Assembly: GCA_964561475.1 (NCBI GenBank)
Contig: CAZLPU010000053.1
Span: 1-35,110 of the forward strand
DNA length: 35,110 nt
DNA from: CAYUYV01 sp964561475
GTDB lineage: Bacteria > Pseudomonadota > Alphaproteobacteria > JAJFIK01
Direction: 5' to 3'
Of the stretch, positions 16,388 to 24,624 are shown piece by piece. Within the stretch, counting starts at the first letter, position 1, and each line of letters opens with the position of its first letter. Made by a program: the position numbers and the translations under genes. A model generated the notes under the pieces. That model was not told where the DNA came from. It made no database searches and saw nothing but the letters and a program-made list of their open reading frames with translations.

Positions 16388-18133
16388 ATGACGGCACAAC
16401 GCCAGAACCGCCCGGAAATGACCCCCGCACCCGAGTCGCCAACCCCTGATTTGCCAACCCCTGATTTGCCGACCCCTGATTTGCCGGCCCCTGATTTACG
16501 CGCATCTGAGTATTCAGCCCCCCCGTCGGCTGAAACGAACGCGGCAGGGGCAGACCCGGCCAGCCCTCCGGCTGCTGAAATGCCCCAGACCCCCGGCGAG
16601 GCCCTTGCAGCGCGGGCCATTCACGACCGGCTCATCGAGGACCGGCCCATCGCCGCGCGCATTCTCGTCTCCGCCCGCACCATGGAGCGGGCCGCCCTCT
16701 GGGCCAATCTGATCCACAGCCTGGGCTATGAAACTCTGACAACGGGCATGAATGCGCCGGTCTCCGCCATGAAGGACATGGGCGCGGACTGCGCCGTGGC
16801 GGAACTGCCCGCCGGCGGCTATCTGCTGGAGGCGCTCGAAGAAGGGCCGGACGGCACACCGCCTCTGCCGGTCATGGTGCTCGACGGCGCCCCGGCCATT
16901 GCCGACCGGATCCTGGCGGAGGGACATGGCGAGGCCGTTCCCACTCTGACCACGCGGACCTTCGAGGGACCGTTCGATGATACGGCTCCCCGGGATGTGC
17001 CGGCGGATGCCCTGGCGCGGCACCTGCGCCGCCGCCTCATGGAAATGGTCCGGGTCCGCTCCATGATCGATGACTGGCGCCGCCGCCAGCGCCTGATCGA
17101 AGCATCAGTTCAAGAAGAAGCTGGGGGTCCAGAAGAAGCGGCTTGGGAGAGTCTTCCGGTCATGGTGGCGAACCGGAGCCGCACCATTCTGTTCGCGGGC
17201 GAGCCGGGTCCGGATTATCCGGGTCTGGAGAACCGCTTCGCCGACGAGCGTACCACCGTGATCGCGGCCCTGACCCCATCCAACACGATGGATTATCTCG
17301 CCCGCCATTCCTTCGACGGCATGGTGATCAGCGTGCGGACCTCCGTGGAGGACTATCTGCCGGTGATCGCTGCGGTCCGGCGCAATGCCCGGCTTTCGGC
17401 CATGCCCATCATGGTTCTGTTGGACGAGGAGGCCCGGGGACAACGCCACGGCGCTCTGCGGGCCGGGGCCAGCGACGTGCTGTGCCATCCCTTCCAGGAA
17501 GACGACCTCACCTTGCGCCTTCAGGTGCTGCTCGCGGAAAACGGCCTGCGTCTGACCCTGAGAACGGCCCTGGCCGCGCCCCTGCCCGCACCTTTGACGG
17601 ATCCGGAAACGGGTCTGGCCGGGGAGGAAGCCTTTGCGGACTATCTGGACCTAGTGGCCGGGGATCTGAGACCGTCCGCCTCCGCCAGCGGGACCGGCCG
17701 CCCTGCCGGTGCGGGACCGGCCCGGCCCTGGTCCGTCATCGGGTTTGACCTGAGCCGGTGCCAGAACGGGGGACCGGCCCTGATGCCCGTATCGGATGAA
17801 ACCTTCAAGGCCGCGGTCGCCGTGATCAGCCGGATCACCCGGGGCATTGACCTTGCCGCCCGGATCGGTCCGCGCCGGATTGCCCTGGCCCTGCCGGGCA
17901 CCAACCGGGTTCAGGCTTTGGCGGTGGTCCGGCGGATTCTGGGCGCCCTTTCCGCCACCCGGTTCGACGGACCCGGCGCCGACGGGATCCGTCTTGTGCC
18001 CGATCACGGCGCCCTCGACGGCATTATGGTGCCCGTAGCCCGAAAAATGGGGGCCAAGACGGGTGTCAGCCACGGCCGTACAGTGCTGAACAGCCTCCAG
18101 ACCCGCCTGGATGACGGGCATGGCACCGGTTGA
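16388..18133 (+). CDS. PleD-like protein with degenerate receiver and GGDEF domains, 581 aa
   Basis: Domain order matches PleD: receiver, receiver, GGDEF. The N-terminal 65 residues are Pro-rich with four LPTPD-type repeats. Receiver-like domain 1 (about 70-190) begins ARILVSA where active receivers have DD. Receiver-like domain 2 (about 255-385) ends RAGASDVLCHPFQEDDLTLRL. A connecting stretch VRVRSMIDDWRRRQRLIEA resembles the PleD linker. The GGDEF-like domain (about 405-580) keeps LTDPETGLAGEEAF and the flanking AARIG...IALALPGTN, but the signature reads GPRRI (494-498). It should make no cyclic di-GMP and probably cannot be phosphorylated normally, so a scaffold or antagonist role is likely. 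The ATG was chosen over an upstream TTG (16364). Confidence 0.85.
   Translation: MTAQRQNRPEMTPAPESPTPDLPTPDLPTPDLPAPDLRASEYSAPPSAETNAAGADPASPPAAEMPQTPGEALAARAIHDRLIEDRPIAARILVSARTMERAALWANLIHSLGYETLTTGMNAPVSAMKDMGADCAVAELPAGGYLLEALEEGPDGTPPLPVMVLDGAPAIADRILAEGHGEAVPTLTTRTFEGPFDDTAPRDVPADALARHLRRRLMEMVRVRSMIDDWRRRQRLIEASVQEEAGGPEEAAWESLPVMVANRSRTILFAGEPGPDYPGLENRFADERTTVIAALTPSNTMDYLARHSFDGMVISVRTSVEDYLPVIAAVRRNARLSAMPIMVLLDEEARGQRHGALRAGASDVLCHPFQEDDLTLRLQVLLAENGLRLTLRTALAAPLPAPLTDPETGLAGEEAFADYLDLVAGDLRPSASASGTGRPAGAGPARPWSVIGFDLSRCQNGGPALMPVSDETFKAAVAVISRITRGIDLAARIGPRRIALALPGTNRVQALAVVRRILGALSATRFDGPGADGIRLVPDHGALDGIMVPVARKMGAKTGVSHGRTVLNSLQTRLDDGHGTG
16439..16498. repeat. 15-bp tandem repeat, four copies, in the PleD-like gene
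   Basis: Units of 15 bp (CCAACCCCTGATTTG and close variants) start at 16439, 16454, 16469 and 16484. They encode PTPDL/PAPDL repeats in the Pro-rich N-terminus and keep the frame. Confidence 0.92.
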
Positions 18134-18192
18134 CACAGCAGGGACACGGATTGGTCATTCCTGAACCGGGCTGAAGGGCCTACATTGGTCCT

Positions 18193-18885
18193 ATGAGCAA
18201 CGAGCAGACATACCACCCCGTGGAGATCGACGTTGTGTCCGACGTCATCTGCCCCTGGTGCTTCCTGGGCAAGCGGCGGCTGGACCGGGCACTGGCGGCT
18301 TTCACGGCCCAGGACTGGACGGGTCTTCAAGTGGATGTGCGGTTCAGGGCCTATCTCCTGGACCTGAGCATTCCCCCTGAAGGCATGGACCGGTCGGCGT
18401 ATCTGGCGGAGAAATTCTCCGATCCGGAACGGGCCCAGGGCCATGGGGAAAGCCTCAAGGCCATTGGTGCCCAGGACGGGATCCCCTTTGCGTTCGAGCG
18501 GATCACCCGCACACCGAACAGCATGGATGCCCACCGGCTGATCACCTGGGCCTACTCCGCCGGGGTCCAGAACCAGGTGGTGGAGCTGATCTTCCAGCGC
18601 TACTTCCTCCAGGGCCAGGATGTGGGCGACCGGAGCGTCCTACTCGGCATCGCCAACGACGTGGGCATGGATATCTCCCTGGTGATGGAACTGCTCGACA
18701 GCGGACGGGACCGGGATCTGGTGATGGAAGAAGTCCGCTCCGCCTACCGGCTGGGAATCAGCGGCGTGCCCACCTTCATTTTCAACCGTCGCCACGGGGT
18801 GGTCGGTGCCCAGGACCCCCAGGTCCTCGCCGACATCATCGCCAAGCTGGCCCGCGGCGAAGACCCGAGCCCCCAACAGGGCTGA
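18193..18885 (+). CDS. FrnE-like DsbA family oxidoreductase, 230 aa
   Basis: Thioredoxin-fold protein of the DsbA/FrnE group. The redox motif CPWC (20-23) follows the first strand (VEIDVVSDVI). The C-terminal cis-Pro loop GISGVPTFIF (about residues 189-198) and the following strand complete the fold. There is no signal peptide, so it acts in the cytoplasm, like other FrnE proteins, probably as a thiol-disulfide oxidoreductase. Length is normal for the family. The ribosome site before the ATG is weak. It lies 59 bp after the PleD-like gene and could be cotranscribed, and it is convergent with the MAPEG gene. Confidence 0.88.
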   Translation: MSNEQTYHPVEIDVVSDVICPWCFLGKRRLDRALAAFTAQDWTGLQVDVRFRAYLLDLSIPPEGMDRSAYLAEKFSDPERAQGHGESLKAIGAQDGIPFAFERITRTPNSMDAHRLITWAYSAGVQNQVVELIFQRYFLQGQDVGDRSVLLGIANDVGMDISLVMELLDSGRDRDLVMEEVRSAYRLGISGVPTFIFNRRHGVVGAQDPQVLADIIAKLARGEDPSPQQG

Positions 18886-18916
18886 CGCTCACGGGGCGTG
18901 CGCGCCTCTGAGGCGG

Positions 18917-19306
18917 TCAGAACAGGCCCGCAGCCCATTGCGCCGCCGCCACCAGGGATAGAAGCCCGATGGCGGTGAAGGTCAGCACCATGCCCAGAAC
19001 GCGGAACCGGCCCGGGGCATCGGCGCTGCGGAACCCGCTGAAATGGCAGAACCGGGCGACCAGGATCAAAATCCCGAAACCGTGCACGGCAATGGCCGGA
19101 AGGCCGCCCATCTCGCTCAACCCGAGCAGGATGAGCATGATCGGGGTGTATTCCGTGAAATTGCCCTGGACCCGCACGGCCCGTTCCAGATCCTCATTGC
19201 CTCCCGTGCCCACGGAAACGCTGTTGCGCCGGCGCTCATTGATGACCCGGGCGGACAGGAAAATGAGAAAGATGCCTGCAATGGCGGCGTAGAGTGCGGT
19301 GATCAT
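18917..19306 (-). CDS. MAPEG family membrane protein, 129 aa
   Basis: Small four-helix membrane protein of the MAPEG superfamily (membrane-associated proteins in eicosanoid and glutathione metabolism). The motif VRVQGNFTEYTPIMLILLGL (about residues 44-63) is the conserved R..N..E..P segment. Hydrophobic helices lie at about 2-18, 55-68, 72-90 and 105-125. Bacterial members are often glutathione transferase-like and the function here is unproven. The ATG has GGGAG 6 nt upstream. It is convergent with the FrnE-like gene and lies 295 bp downstream of the PH/GRAM-like gene. Confidence 0.88.
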   Translation of the reverse strand: MITALYAAIAGIFLIFLSARVINERRRNSVSVGTGGNEDLERAVRVQGNFTEYTPIMLILLGLSEMGGLPAIAVHGFGILILVARFCHFSGFRSADAPGRFRVLGMVLTFTAIGLLSLVAAAQWAAGLF

Positions 19307-19436
19307 GGGCGTCTCCCGATTGTGTCTTTTGGTTTGTTGCCGGACGCCAGTATCGGACAGGGGGGCGGGCGTGTGGAAGGGCCTTTGCGGTTCAACCCGG
19401 GCGACAGGCGATGGGGGGATGGCCCGCCCTCAGCCA

Positions 19437-19472
19437 TTGGAGCGCCCTCACCTTTTGGAGCGCCCTCATCCT
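19437..19472. repeat. 18-bp tandem duplication upstream of the MAPEG gene
   Basis: Two copies of an 18-bp unit (TTGGAGCGCCCTCACCTT / TTGGAGCGCCCTCATCCT) lie about 130-165 bp upstream of the MAPEG start. The 295-bp gap 19307-19601 holds no gene that I can see. Confidence 0.8.
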
Positions 19473-19510
19473 TTGGGGCAAAGCGTTATTAATCCGTACT
19501 TTGCCCAAAG
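19471..19510. promoter_or_regulatory. Imperfect 12-bp inverted repeat between PH/GRAM-like and MAPEG genes
   Basis: CTTTGGGGCAAAG (19471-19483) and CTTTGCCCAAAG (19499-19510) are inverted copies with one extra G, separated by 15 nt. There is no T-run on either side, so an operator-like site is more likely than an intrinsic terminator. Confidence 0.35.
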
Positions 19511-19601
19511 CGGATCAGAACCGGAAAATAGAGCGCAGTCGGAATAATGCGGGCGCCATTGGCCGTGGTGGTTACAGACCGGGTTTCTTGAGGACCCATG
19601 C

Positions 19602-20168
19602 TCAGGTGGTTGCACCGGGGCTGGCCTGGGTCTTGCGGGCCTCTTCGACGGCCTGGGCAAACGCTTTCGCGCGATACAGACGGACGGCCAGGGAGCCGGC
19701 CTCGGTCTCGATCTCGACAATCCGGGTCACCAGACCGAACCGGGTCTTGACCGACTTGACATCCTCCAGGGCAATGGCGACTTCGCCCAATTCCTCGTGG
19801 ACCGCCCGGTTGATCCGGTTCGGCCAGAATACGATCCGGTGAGAGGTCAGGAAAACCCGTCCGCCCACCCATAAACCACCACTCAGCTTACGGATGAGCC
19901 CCAAGACCGCATCGGTCTCGGGGCCGGACCCCATGGCATTCAGCATCAATCCGCTCAGGCGGTTCACTTTCGCGTCCTTCAGGCACGCATTGCAGACATG
20001 ATAATCCACCAGCGTCTCGCCGGGAAAAGCGCTGGTGAGGAGAACGGTCTCCTCAATGTCCGGATCGCTGATCATCATCATGACGCCGGAAAAGATCGCG
20101 ATGACAATGGCCGTGCCGATGGCCACCGCCGCTACGAAAATGAAAACACCCCCGAGAACGTCAAGCAT
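19602..20168 (-). CDS. Membrane-anchored PH/GRAM-like domain protein, 188 aa
   Basis: An N-terminal transmembrane helix (about residues 5-35) is followed by a short segment with a CNAC motif (about 59-62) and then a domain (about 95-180) reading GGRVFLTSHRIVFWPNRINRA...IALEDVKSVKT. This pattern resembles GRAM or bacterial PH-like domains. Such domains bind lipids or proteins at the membrane. The function is unknown. The ATG has GGAG 7 nt upstream. It is divergent from the small secreted protein gene across a 252-bp region that carries a 15-bp repeat array. Confidence 0.7.
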   Translation of the reverse strand: MLDVLGGVFIFVAAVAIGTAIVIAIFSGVMMMISDPDIEETVLLTSAFPGETLVDYHVCNACLKDAKVNRLSGLMLNAMGSGPETDAVLGLIRKLSGGLWVGGRVFLTSHRIVFWPNRINRAVHEELGEVAIALEDVKSVKTRFGLVTRIVEIETEAGSLAVRLYRAKAFAQAVEEARKTQASPGATT

Positions 20169-20225
20169 GTATCGTCTCCAGTATTCAACCTTCCCCTGCC
20201 CGCCATCCTAAGGCGAATGACCCGG

Positions 20226-20285
20226 GATATGAAGGCTTGGGATATGAAAGCTGGGGATCTGGGGGCTGGGCATCTGAAGGCTGGG
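20226..20285. repeat. 15-bp tandem repeat, four diverged copies
   Basis: Four 15-bp units (GATATGAAGGCTTGG, GATATGAAAGCTGGG, GATCTGGGGGCTGGG, CATCTGAAGGCTGGG) lie in the divergent region between the PH/GRAM-like gene and the secreted protein gene, 136-195 bp upstream of the latter. The copies have diverged, so the array is not new. Confidence 0.9.
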
Positions 20286-20420
20286 CGTTGGGCAGCTCTG
20301 CTCTGCCGGTCATGTCCAATCTTTCACTCTGCCCTGATCTCTGTTATGGCGTGTGCGTGCCGATCCGAACTGGTGGACTGGCCGGTCTCAGCAAACTTCC
20401 ATGCGGATAAGGACTTAGAC

Positions 20421-20867
20421 ATGTTCAAGCCAATTGCCCTCGCGGCCACCGCCGCCATTCTCGCCGTTTCCCCCGCCATGGCCGAAGGTCTGTCGCTCAA
20501 GGTTCGGCAATACCACGCCGATGAAGAGCGTCGGTTCGCCGAGGACGGCTATATCCAGGACATGAACGAGGCTTGCGGCACCGACATGCCGGCCAGCATC
20601 TCCTGGGACAATTTCCCAAGTGACGATACCCTGTTCAGCAACTCCATCAACGGACGGTGCGAGAGTGTCGTCGCCGCGATGAAATCGATCTGCGCGCGGG
20701 ATCTGGGCAAGGAAGCGGTCAGCACCACAATCAATGCGGTGGTTTGCCGGTACGGCGACTTTGAGCAAACCAATATCGATGCGGACGGTACATTCAACGC
20801 GTATTTCACTTGGGATACGCCCAATCTGGATTCGAAATACAGGGACTTCCTGGAAAACAATCTCTGA
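20421..20867 (+). CDS. Small secreted protein of unknown function, 148 aa
   Basis: The first 22 residues are a clear Sec signal peptide (MFKPIALAATAAILAVSPAMA, cleavage before EG). The mature part is about 126 residues, acidic and aromatic-rich, with four Cys that could form two disulfides. I recognise no family. The ATG has AAGGA 7 nt upstream. The frame is open far upstream, but only this start gives a signal peptide and a ribosome site. It is likely monocistronic, since a hairpin follows 60 nt after the stop. Confidence 0.78.
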   Translation: MFKPIALAATAAILAVSPAMAEGLSLKVRQYHADEERRFAEDGYIQDMNEACGTDMPASISWDNFPSDDTLFSNSINGRCESVVAAMKSICARDLGKEAVSTTINAVVCRYGDFEQTNIDADGTFNAYFTWDTPNLDSKYRDFLENNL

Positions 20868-20927
20868 CCCCGGCCCCTCACAAACCGGACCGCTTTGCGG
20901 GATCAGTGAGATTGTTTGGCAATGGCG

Positions 20928-20960
20928 TGGGGGCCGACTGGCTGGCGGCCCCCAAGTCTT
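20928..20960 (+). terminator. Probable terminator after the small secreted protein gene
   Basis: TGGGGGCC (20928-20935) and GGCCCCCA (20947-20954) form a perfect 8-bp stem with an 11-nt loop, followed by a modest T stretch (GTCTTT). It lies about 60 nt after the stop at 20867. The T-run is weak. Confidence 0.5.
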
Positions 20961-21058
20961 TCCCGAACCTTCCCGTGCCAAGAGCCGACAGCGCCTGCCA
21001 AGGGCAGGCAGCGTCACCGGCCGTCAAGGTCATCACGATGATCGGGAGATGACGGATC

Positions 21059-21682
21059 ATGGCAGGATCTGAAGCCGGACGTCCCGAGGTTCTCCTGTTC
21101 GACCTGGGCGGCGTCCTGATCAAGTTCCAGGGCTTTGAAGCGCTGCACACGCTCTTGAATGGGCGTCTGTCTACGGAAGAAATCCGGGAAAAGTGGAGCG
21201 CCTCGGATCTGCTCCATCAATTTGAAGGCGGACGGATGGACCAGGAGACCTTTTCCCGGGCTTTCGTGTCGGAATGGGGACTGGATATGCCGCCGGATGC
21301 GTTTCTGGACGCGTTTTCCCGGTGGGCCGGTCCCCTCTACGACACCGCCCAGGACCTGCTGGACAGTGTGCGCCCGTCCTTTACTCTGGCCTGTCTCAGC
21401 AACACCAATGCCCTCCATTGGCGCCATCTTGGTGCGGCGGAAAACCTGGATGGGCTGTTCGACCGGGTCTATCTCTCCTTTCAACTTCGCCTCTTCAAAC
21501 CCCAACGGGACATCTACGACCATGTCATCGGCGACCTGGGCGTTCCGGCGGAGCGCATCCTCTTTTTCGACGATGCCCCTCGCAATGTGTCCGCCGCCAG
21601 GGACGCGGGCATGATGGCCGAGGAAGTGCGCGGGCCCGAAGAGGTGCGCCGGGTCCTCAAGCAACGGCGCCTGATCTCCTGA
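21059..21682 (+). CDS. HAD-superfamily hydrolase (YihX-like), 207 aa
   Basis: Haloacid dehalogenase-like phosphatase. Motif I is LFDLGGVLI (nucleophile Asp15), with Gly in place of the usual second Asp, as in YihX-type members. Motif II is LSNTN (about 113-117), motif III the Lys in LFKPQRDIYDHV, and motif IV FFDDAPRNVSAA (about 169-180). The cap region (about 20-95) is helical. The likely substrate is a small phosphate ester or sugar phosphate, which cannot be told from sequence. The ATG has GGGAG about 10 nt upstream. It stands alone between two gaps. Confidence 0.88.
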   Translation: MAGSEAGRPEVLLFDLGGVLIKFQGFEALHTLLNGRLSTEEIREKWSASDLLHQFEGGRMDQETFSRAFVSEWGLDMPPDAFLDAFSRWAGPLYDTAQDLLDSVRPSFTLACLSNTNALHWRHLGAAENLDGLFDRVYLSFQLRLFKPQRDIYDHVIGDLGVPAERILFFDDAPRNVSAARDAGMMAEEVRGPEEVRRVLKQRRLIS

Positions 21683-21920
21683 CCTGGGTGTTGGAATAGG
21701 CTGGCGCGTTCCCCGTGCGGACGCTTTCGTCATGGAGTCAAAGGCGGGCCGACTCCCCTTGCCTGCCATCATTCCACCATGGAACCGGAATTTCCTGCGA
21801 CGGATCCTGACCGGTCATCCCGTTGGTCTTTTCGGAGCCCGACGGCGCGCATGACATGGCCCCCAAAGGCGCACCTCATGGCCGGAACACGGGCCCATGA
21901 GCGCGCGGCGGGTGCCCCGC

Positions 21921-21959
21921 CTTTCGATGTGCCCTTTCGATGTGCCCTTTCGATGTGGA
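21921..21959. repeat. 13-bp tandem repeat, three copies, just before the DUF1800 gene
   Basis: CTTTCGATGTGCC occurs at 21921 and 21934, with a third copy (last two bases changed) at 21947. It ends 7 nt before the chosen start codon. Each copy holds an ATG and the 13-bp unit puts each in a different frame; the middle one (21940) is in frame with the gene. Confidence 0.92.
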
Positions 21960-21966
21960 TAAGACC

Positions 21967-23343
21967 ATGACCCTTGAAGCGGCATTGGCGTTGACCCGGT
22001 TCGGGTTCGGCGCCAGACCCGGAGACTTGCAGAAGGCCGCCGGCGATCCCCACGCATGGCTGCGGGACCAGACGACGCCGGGAAACGGTTCGTCCCTGGA
22101 GCCGGATGGCAATGGGGTTGGCGCAAACGGGGCTGACCGCCTGATCAGCAGCGCCGATGCCACCATGGCCCTGTTCACCTTTCTCCGGGAGCGCCGGGGC
22201 CTGGACCGTGTAGAACGGATTCCCTTGGCCCAAGCCTTCCACCGCCAGTCCCAGGAGACCTTCCTCCAGGATGTCGCCGCCCGCACAAACCGCGCAATCA
22301 GCGGCCCGGACGGTTTCCGCGAGCGTCTCGTTCATTTCTGGACGAACCATTTCACCATTTCAGTCAGAGCCAAGACGGTACTGCGGATCCTGGCCGGAAG
22401 CATGGAACGCGAGGCGATACGCCCCCATGTCATGGGGCGGTTCGAGGACATGCTCCTTGCGGTCACCACCCATCCGGCCATGCTGATCTACCTGGACAAT
22501 TTCCAGTCGGTCGGCCCGGCATCCAGGCAGGGCATGCGGCGCAACCGTGGCCTGAACGAAAACCACGCCCGGGAAATCCTGGAACTGCATACATTAGGGG
22601 TGGACGGAGGATATACTCAGGCGGATGTGGAAGGGCTGGCCAGGATCCTGACCGGCTGGACCATCGACAAGAACCAGGGCACATTCCGCTTCGCCATGGC
22701 CATCCACGAGCCCGGCACCCACACCATGCTGGGCAAGACCTACGATCAGCAGGGGGAGGACCAGGGCCGGATGGCATTGCGGGATCTGGCGCGCCACCCC
22801 GCCACCGCCCGGCATATCGCCCGGAAACTGGCAATCCACATGCATTCGGACACCCCGCCGGACCGTCTTGTGCGCCACCTGGAACGCCGTTTTCTGGACA
22901 CAGGCGGCGATCTTTCCGCCCTGTCCCAGGCCCTGATCGAAGCGCCGGAAATGTGGGATACGGATCTTTACAAGATCAAGACACCAAAGGATCTCATTTT
23001 CTCCGCGCTCCGTGCCCTGGGCGTCCCCGACGGCATGATCCGCCCACGTATATTGAAGTCTTTCAACCTGCTGGGCCAGCGCCCCTTCTCCGCCCCCTCG
23101 CCCGCCGGATGGCCCGACACGGCCCAGGACTGGGCGAGCCCCAACGCCCTCAAGCAGCGGCTTGAATGGGCCAACACCCTCAGTCACCGGATCGGCCGGT
23201 TCGCGGGCCCGCCCCTGGAGCGTGCGGAAACGGTTCTGGGGCCCCTTCTCTCGAACCGGACCCGGACGGTCATTGACGAGGCCATGGATGCGGAACAGGG
23301 CCTGACCCTGTTCCTGATGAGCCCGGATTTTCAGAGACGATGA
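21967..23343 (+). CDS. DUF1800 family protein, 458 aa
   Basis: Matches DUF1800 throughout: the N-terminal ALALTRFGFGARPGDL, HFWTNHFTISV (about residues 118-128), GLNENHAREILELHTLGVDGGYTQADV (about 196-222), and a C-terminal part with FNLLGQRPFSAPSPAGWPD. The biochemical role is not known. The gene is nearly always next to a DUF1501 gene, as here. No signal peptide is visible, unlike its partner. I chose the ATG at 21967 (GGAT-type site); an in-frame ATG at 21940 lies within a 13-bp repeat array. Its stop overlaps a possible ATG of the next gene (ATGA at 23340), so the pair is one operon. Confidence 0.88.
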   Translation: MTLEAALALTRFGFGARPGDLQKAAGDPHAWLRDQTTPGNGSSLEPDGNGVGANGADRLISSADATMALFTFLRERRGLDRVERIPLAQAFHRQSQETFLQDVAARTNRAISGPDGFRERLVHFWTNHFTISVRAKTVLRILAGSMEREAIRPHVMGRFEDMLLAVTTHPAMLIYLDNFQSVGPASRQGMRRNRGLNENHAREILELHTLGVDGGYTQADVEGLARILTGWTIDKNQGTFRFAMAIHEPGTHTMLGKTYDQQGEDQGRMALRDLARHPATARHIARKLAIHMHSDTPPDRLVRHLERRFLDTGGDLSALSQALIEAPEMWDTDLYKIKTPKDLIFSALRALGVPDGMIRPRILKSFNLLGQRPFSAPSPAGWPDTAQDWASPNALKQRLEWANTLSHRIGRFAGPPLERAETVLGPLLSNRTRTVIDEAMDAEQGLTLFLMSPDFQRR

Positions 23344-23372
23344 GCAGTGAAGAGATTGGGAAAGGGCGCATC

Positions 23373-24572
23373 ATGACCGATAACCGCTCCGGGTTCATCT
23401 CCCGCCGTGATGTTCTGGCGGGTGGTCTGGCCGCCTCGGCCCTGGCCAGCACCAGGGCCGTGTTCGCCTCGGCGGCAACGGACAAGCGTTTTGTGTTCAT
23501 CATCCTGCGCGGTGGTCTTGACGGTCTGTCCGCCCTGGTGCCCGTCGGGGATCCGGCCTATGGCCGCCTGCGCCAGAAAACACGGATCAGCCGGTCCGAC
23601 GCCCTTGCCCTGGACGCGGACTTTGCCCTGCACCCGTCCCTCCAGGGCCTCCATGGTCTTTACAAGGATGGTCAGGCCCTCTGTCTCCATGCCTGTGCCA
23701 CCCCTTACCGGTCCCGGTCCCATTTCGACGGCCAAGATGTTCTGGAGAACGGCGGCACGTCTCCCATGTCCAGTGAAGACGGCTGGCTCAATCGGGCCCT
23801 GGCCGGTTTGCCGGGCGCCACGGGCCTGGCAGTGGGCCAGAACCTGCCCCTCATCCTTCAGGGAGAGGCGCCGGCCACCACATGGAGCCCGTCGGTTCTT
23901 CCGGAAGTGGATGAGGACACAATCGACCGTCTACAGAGACTATATCGCGGCGATCCCGTCCTCTCCGCATCCCTCGAGCAGGCCATCGCAACGGACGCCA
24001 TGGTCGGCGACAGTGGCATGGACCCGGCCACCATGCGCGAAAGGCGGCGGGACCTGGGCGGACTGTTCGCCGTGGCGGCGGAGGCGGCGGCATCGATCAT
24101 GGTGGCGCCGGACGGTCCCCGGGTGGCGGTCCTGCAATTCAGCGGCTGGGATACCCATGCCCGCCAGGGCGGTGTCAAGGGTGCTCTGGCCTCGCGCCTT
24201 GGGGCCATGGACCGGGCCTTCCTGGCCCTGAAGGAAAAACTGGGTGCACAATGGGATCGCACCGTTGTGGCCGTGGCCACGGAGTTCGGCCGCACGGCGG
24301 CGGAGAACGGCACTCTTGGCACGGATCACGGTACGGGCGGTGCCGCCTTCCTTCTGGGCGGCGCGGTGCGTGGCGGACGGATCATCGCCGACTGGCCCGG
24401 TCTGGGCGCGTCCAGCCTTCTGGAGGGCCGGGACCTGCGGCCGACCATGGATGTGCGCAGTCTGCTGAAAGGCGTGCTGGCGGAGCATCTGGGCCTGGGC
24501 AGACGGGCGCTGGACACCACCGTGTTTCCGGACAGCGGGAACGTCCGTCCCTTGAAGGGTCTGGTGGTGTGA
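23373..24572 (+). CDS. DUF1501 family protein, Tat-exported, 399 aa
   Basis: DUF1501 proteins resemble the alkaline phosphatase/sulfatase fold. A twin-arginine signal ISRRDVLAGG (Arg11-Arg12) followed by a hydrophobic stretch to about residue 36 indicates export in folded form. Family motifs are RFVFIILRGGLDGLS, HPSLQGLHGLYKDGQ, SHFDGQDVLENG, FSGWDTHARQGG and TEFGRTAAENGTLGTDHGTGGAAFLLGG. I chose the ATG at 23373 because AAAGGG lies 6 nt upstream and it puts the twin Arg near the N-terminus; the ATG at 23340 overlaps the DUF1800 stop and is the alternative. The partner gene lies directly upstream. Confidence 0.9.
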   Translation: MTDNRSGFISRRDVLAGGLAASALASTRAVFASAATDKRFVFIILRGGLDGLSALVPVGDPAYGRLRQKTRISRSDALALDADFALHPSLQGLHGLYKDGQALCLHACATPYRSRSHFDGQDVLENGGTSPMSSEDGWLNRALAGLPGATGLAVGQNLPLILQGEAPATTWSPSVLPEVDEDTIDRLQRLYRGDPVLSASLEQAIATDAMVGDSGMDPATMRERRRDLGGLFAVAAEAAASIMVAPDGPRVAVLQFSGWDTHARQGGVKGALASRLGAMDRAFLALKEKLGAQWDRTVVAVATEFGRTAAENGTLGTDHGTGGAAFLLGGAVRGGRIIADWPGLGASSLLEGRDLRPTMDVRSLLKGVLAEHLGLGRRALDTTVFPDSGNVRPLKGLVV

Positions 24573-24624
24573 AGCACCTGCTGGTGCTGGGTGCGAGGTG
24601 TTGAGTGCTGGGGGGAGTGAGCGG

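Noticed and set aside
19998..20420. Long N-terminal extension of the small secreted protein
   Set aside because: The frame passes through the 15-bp repeat array and overlaps the PH/GRAM-like gene on the other strand; the ATG at 20421 starts a perfect signal peptide.
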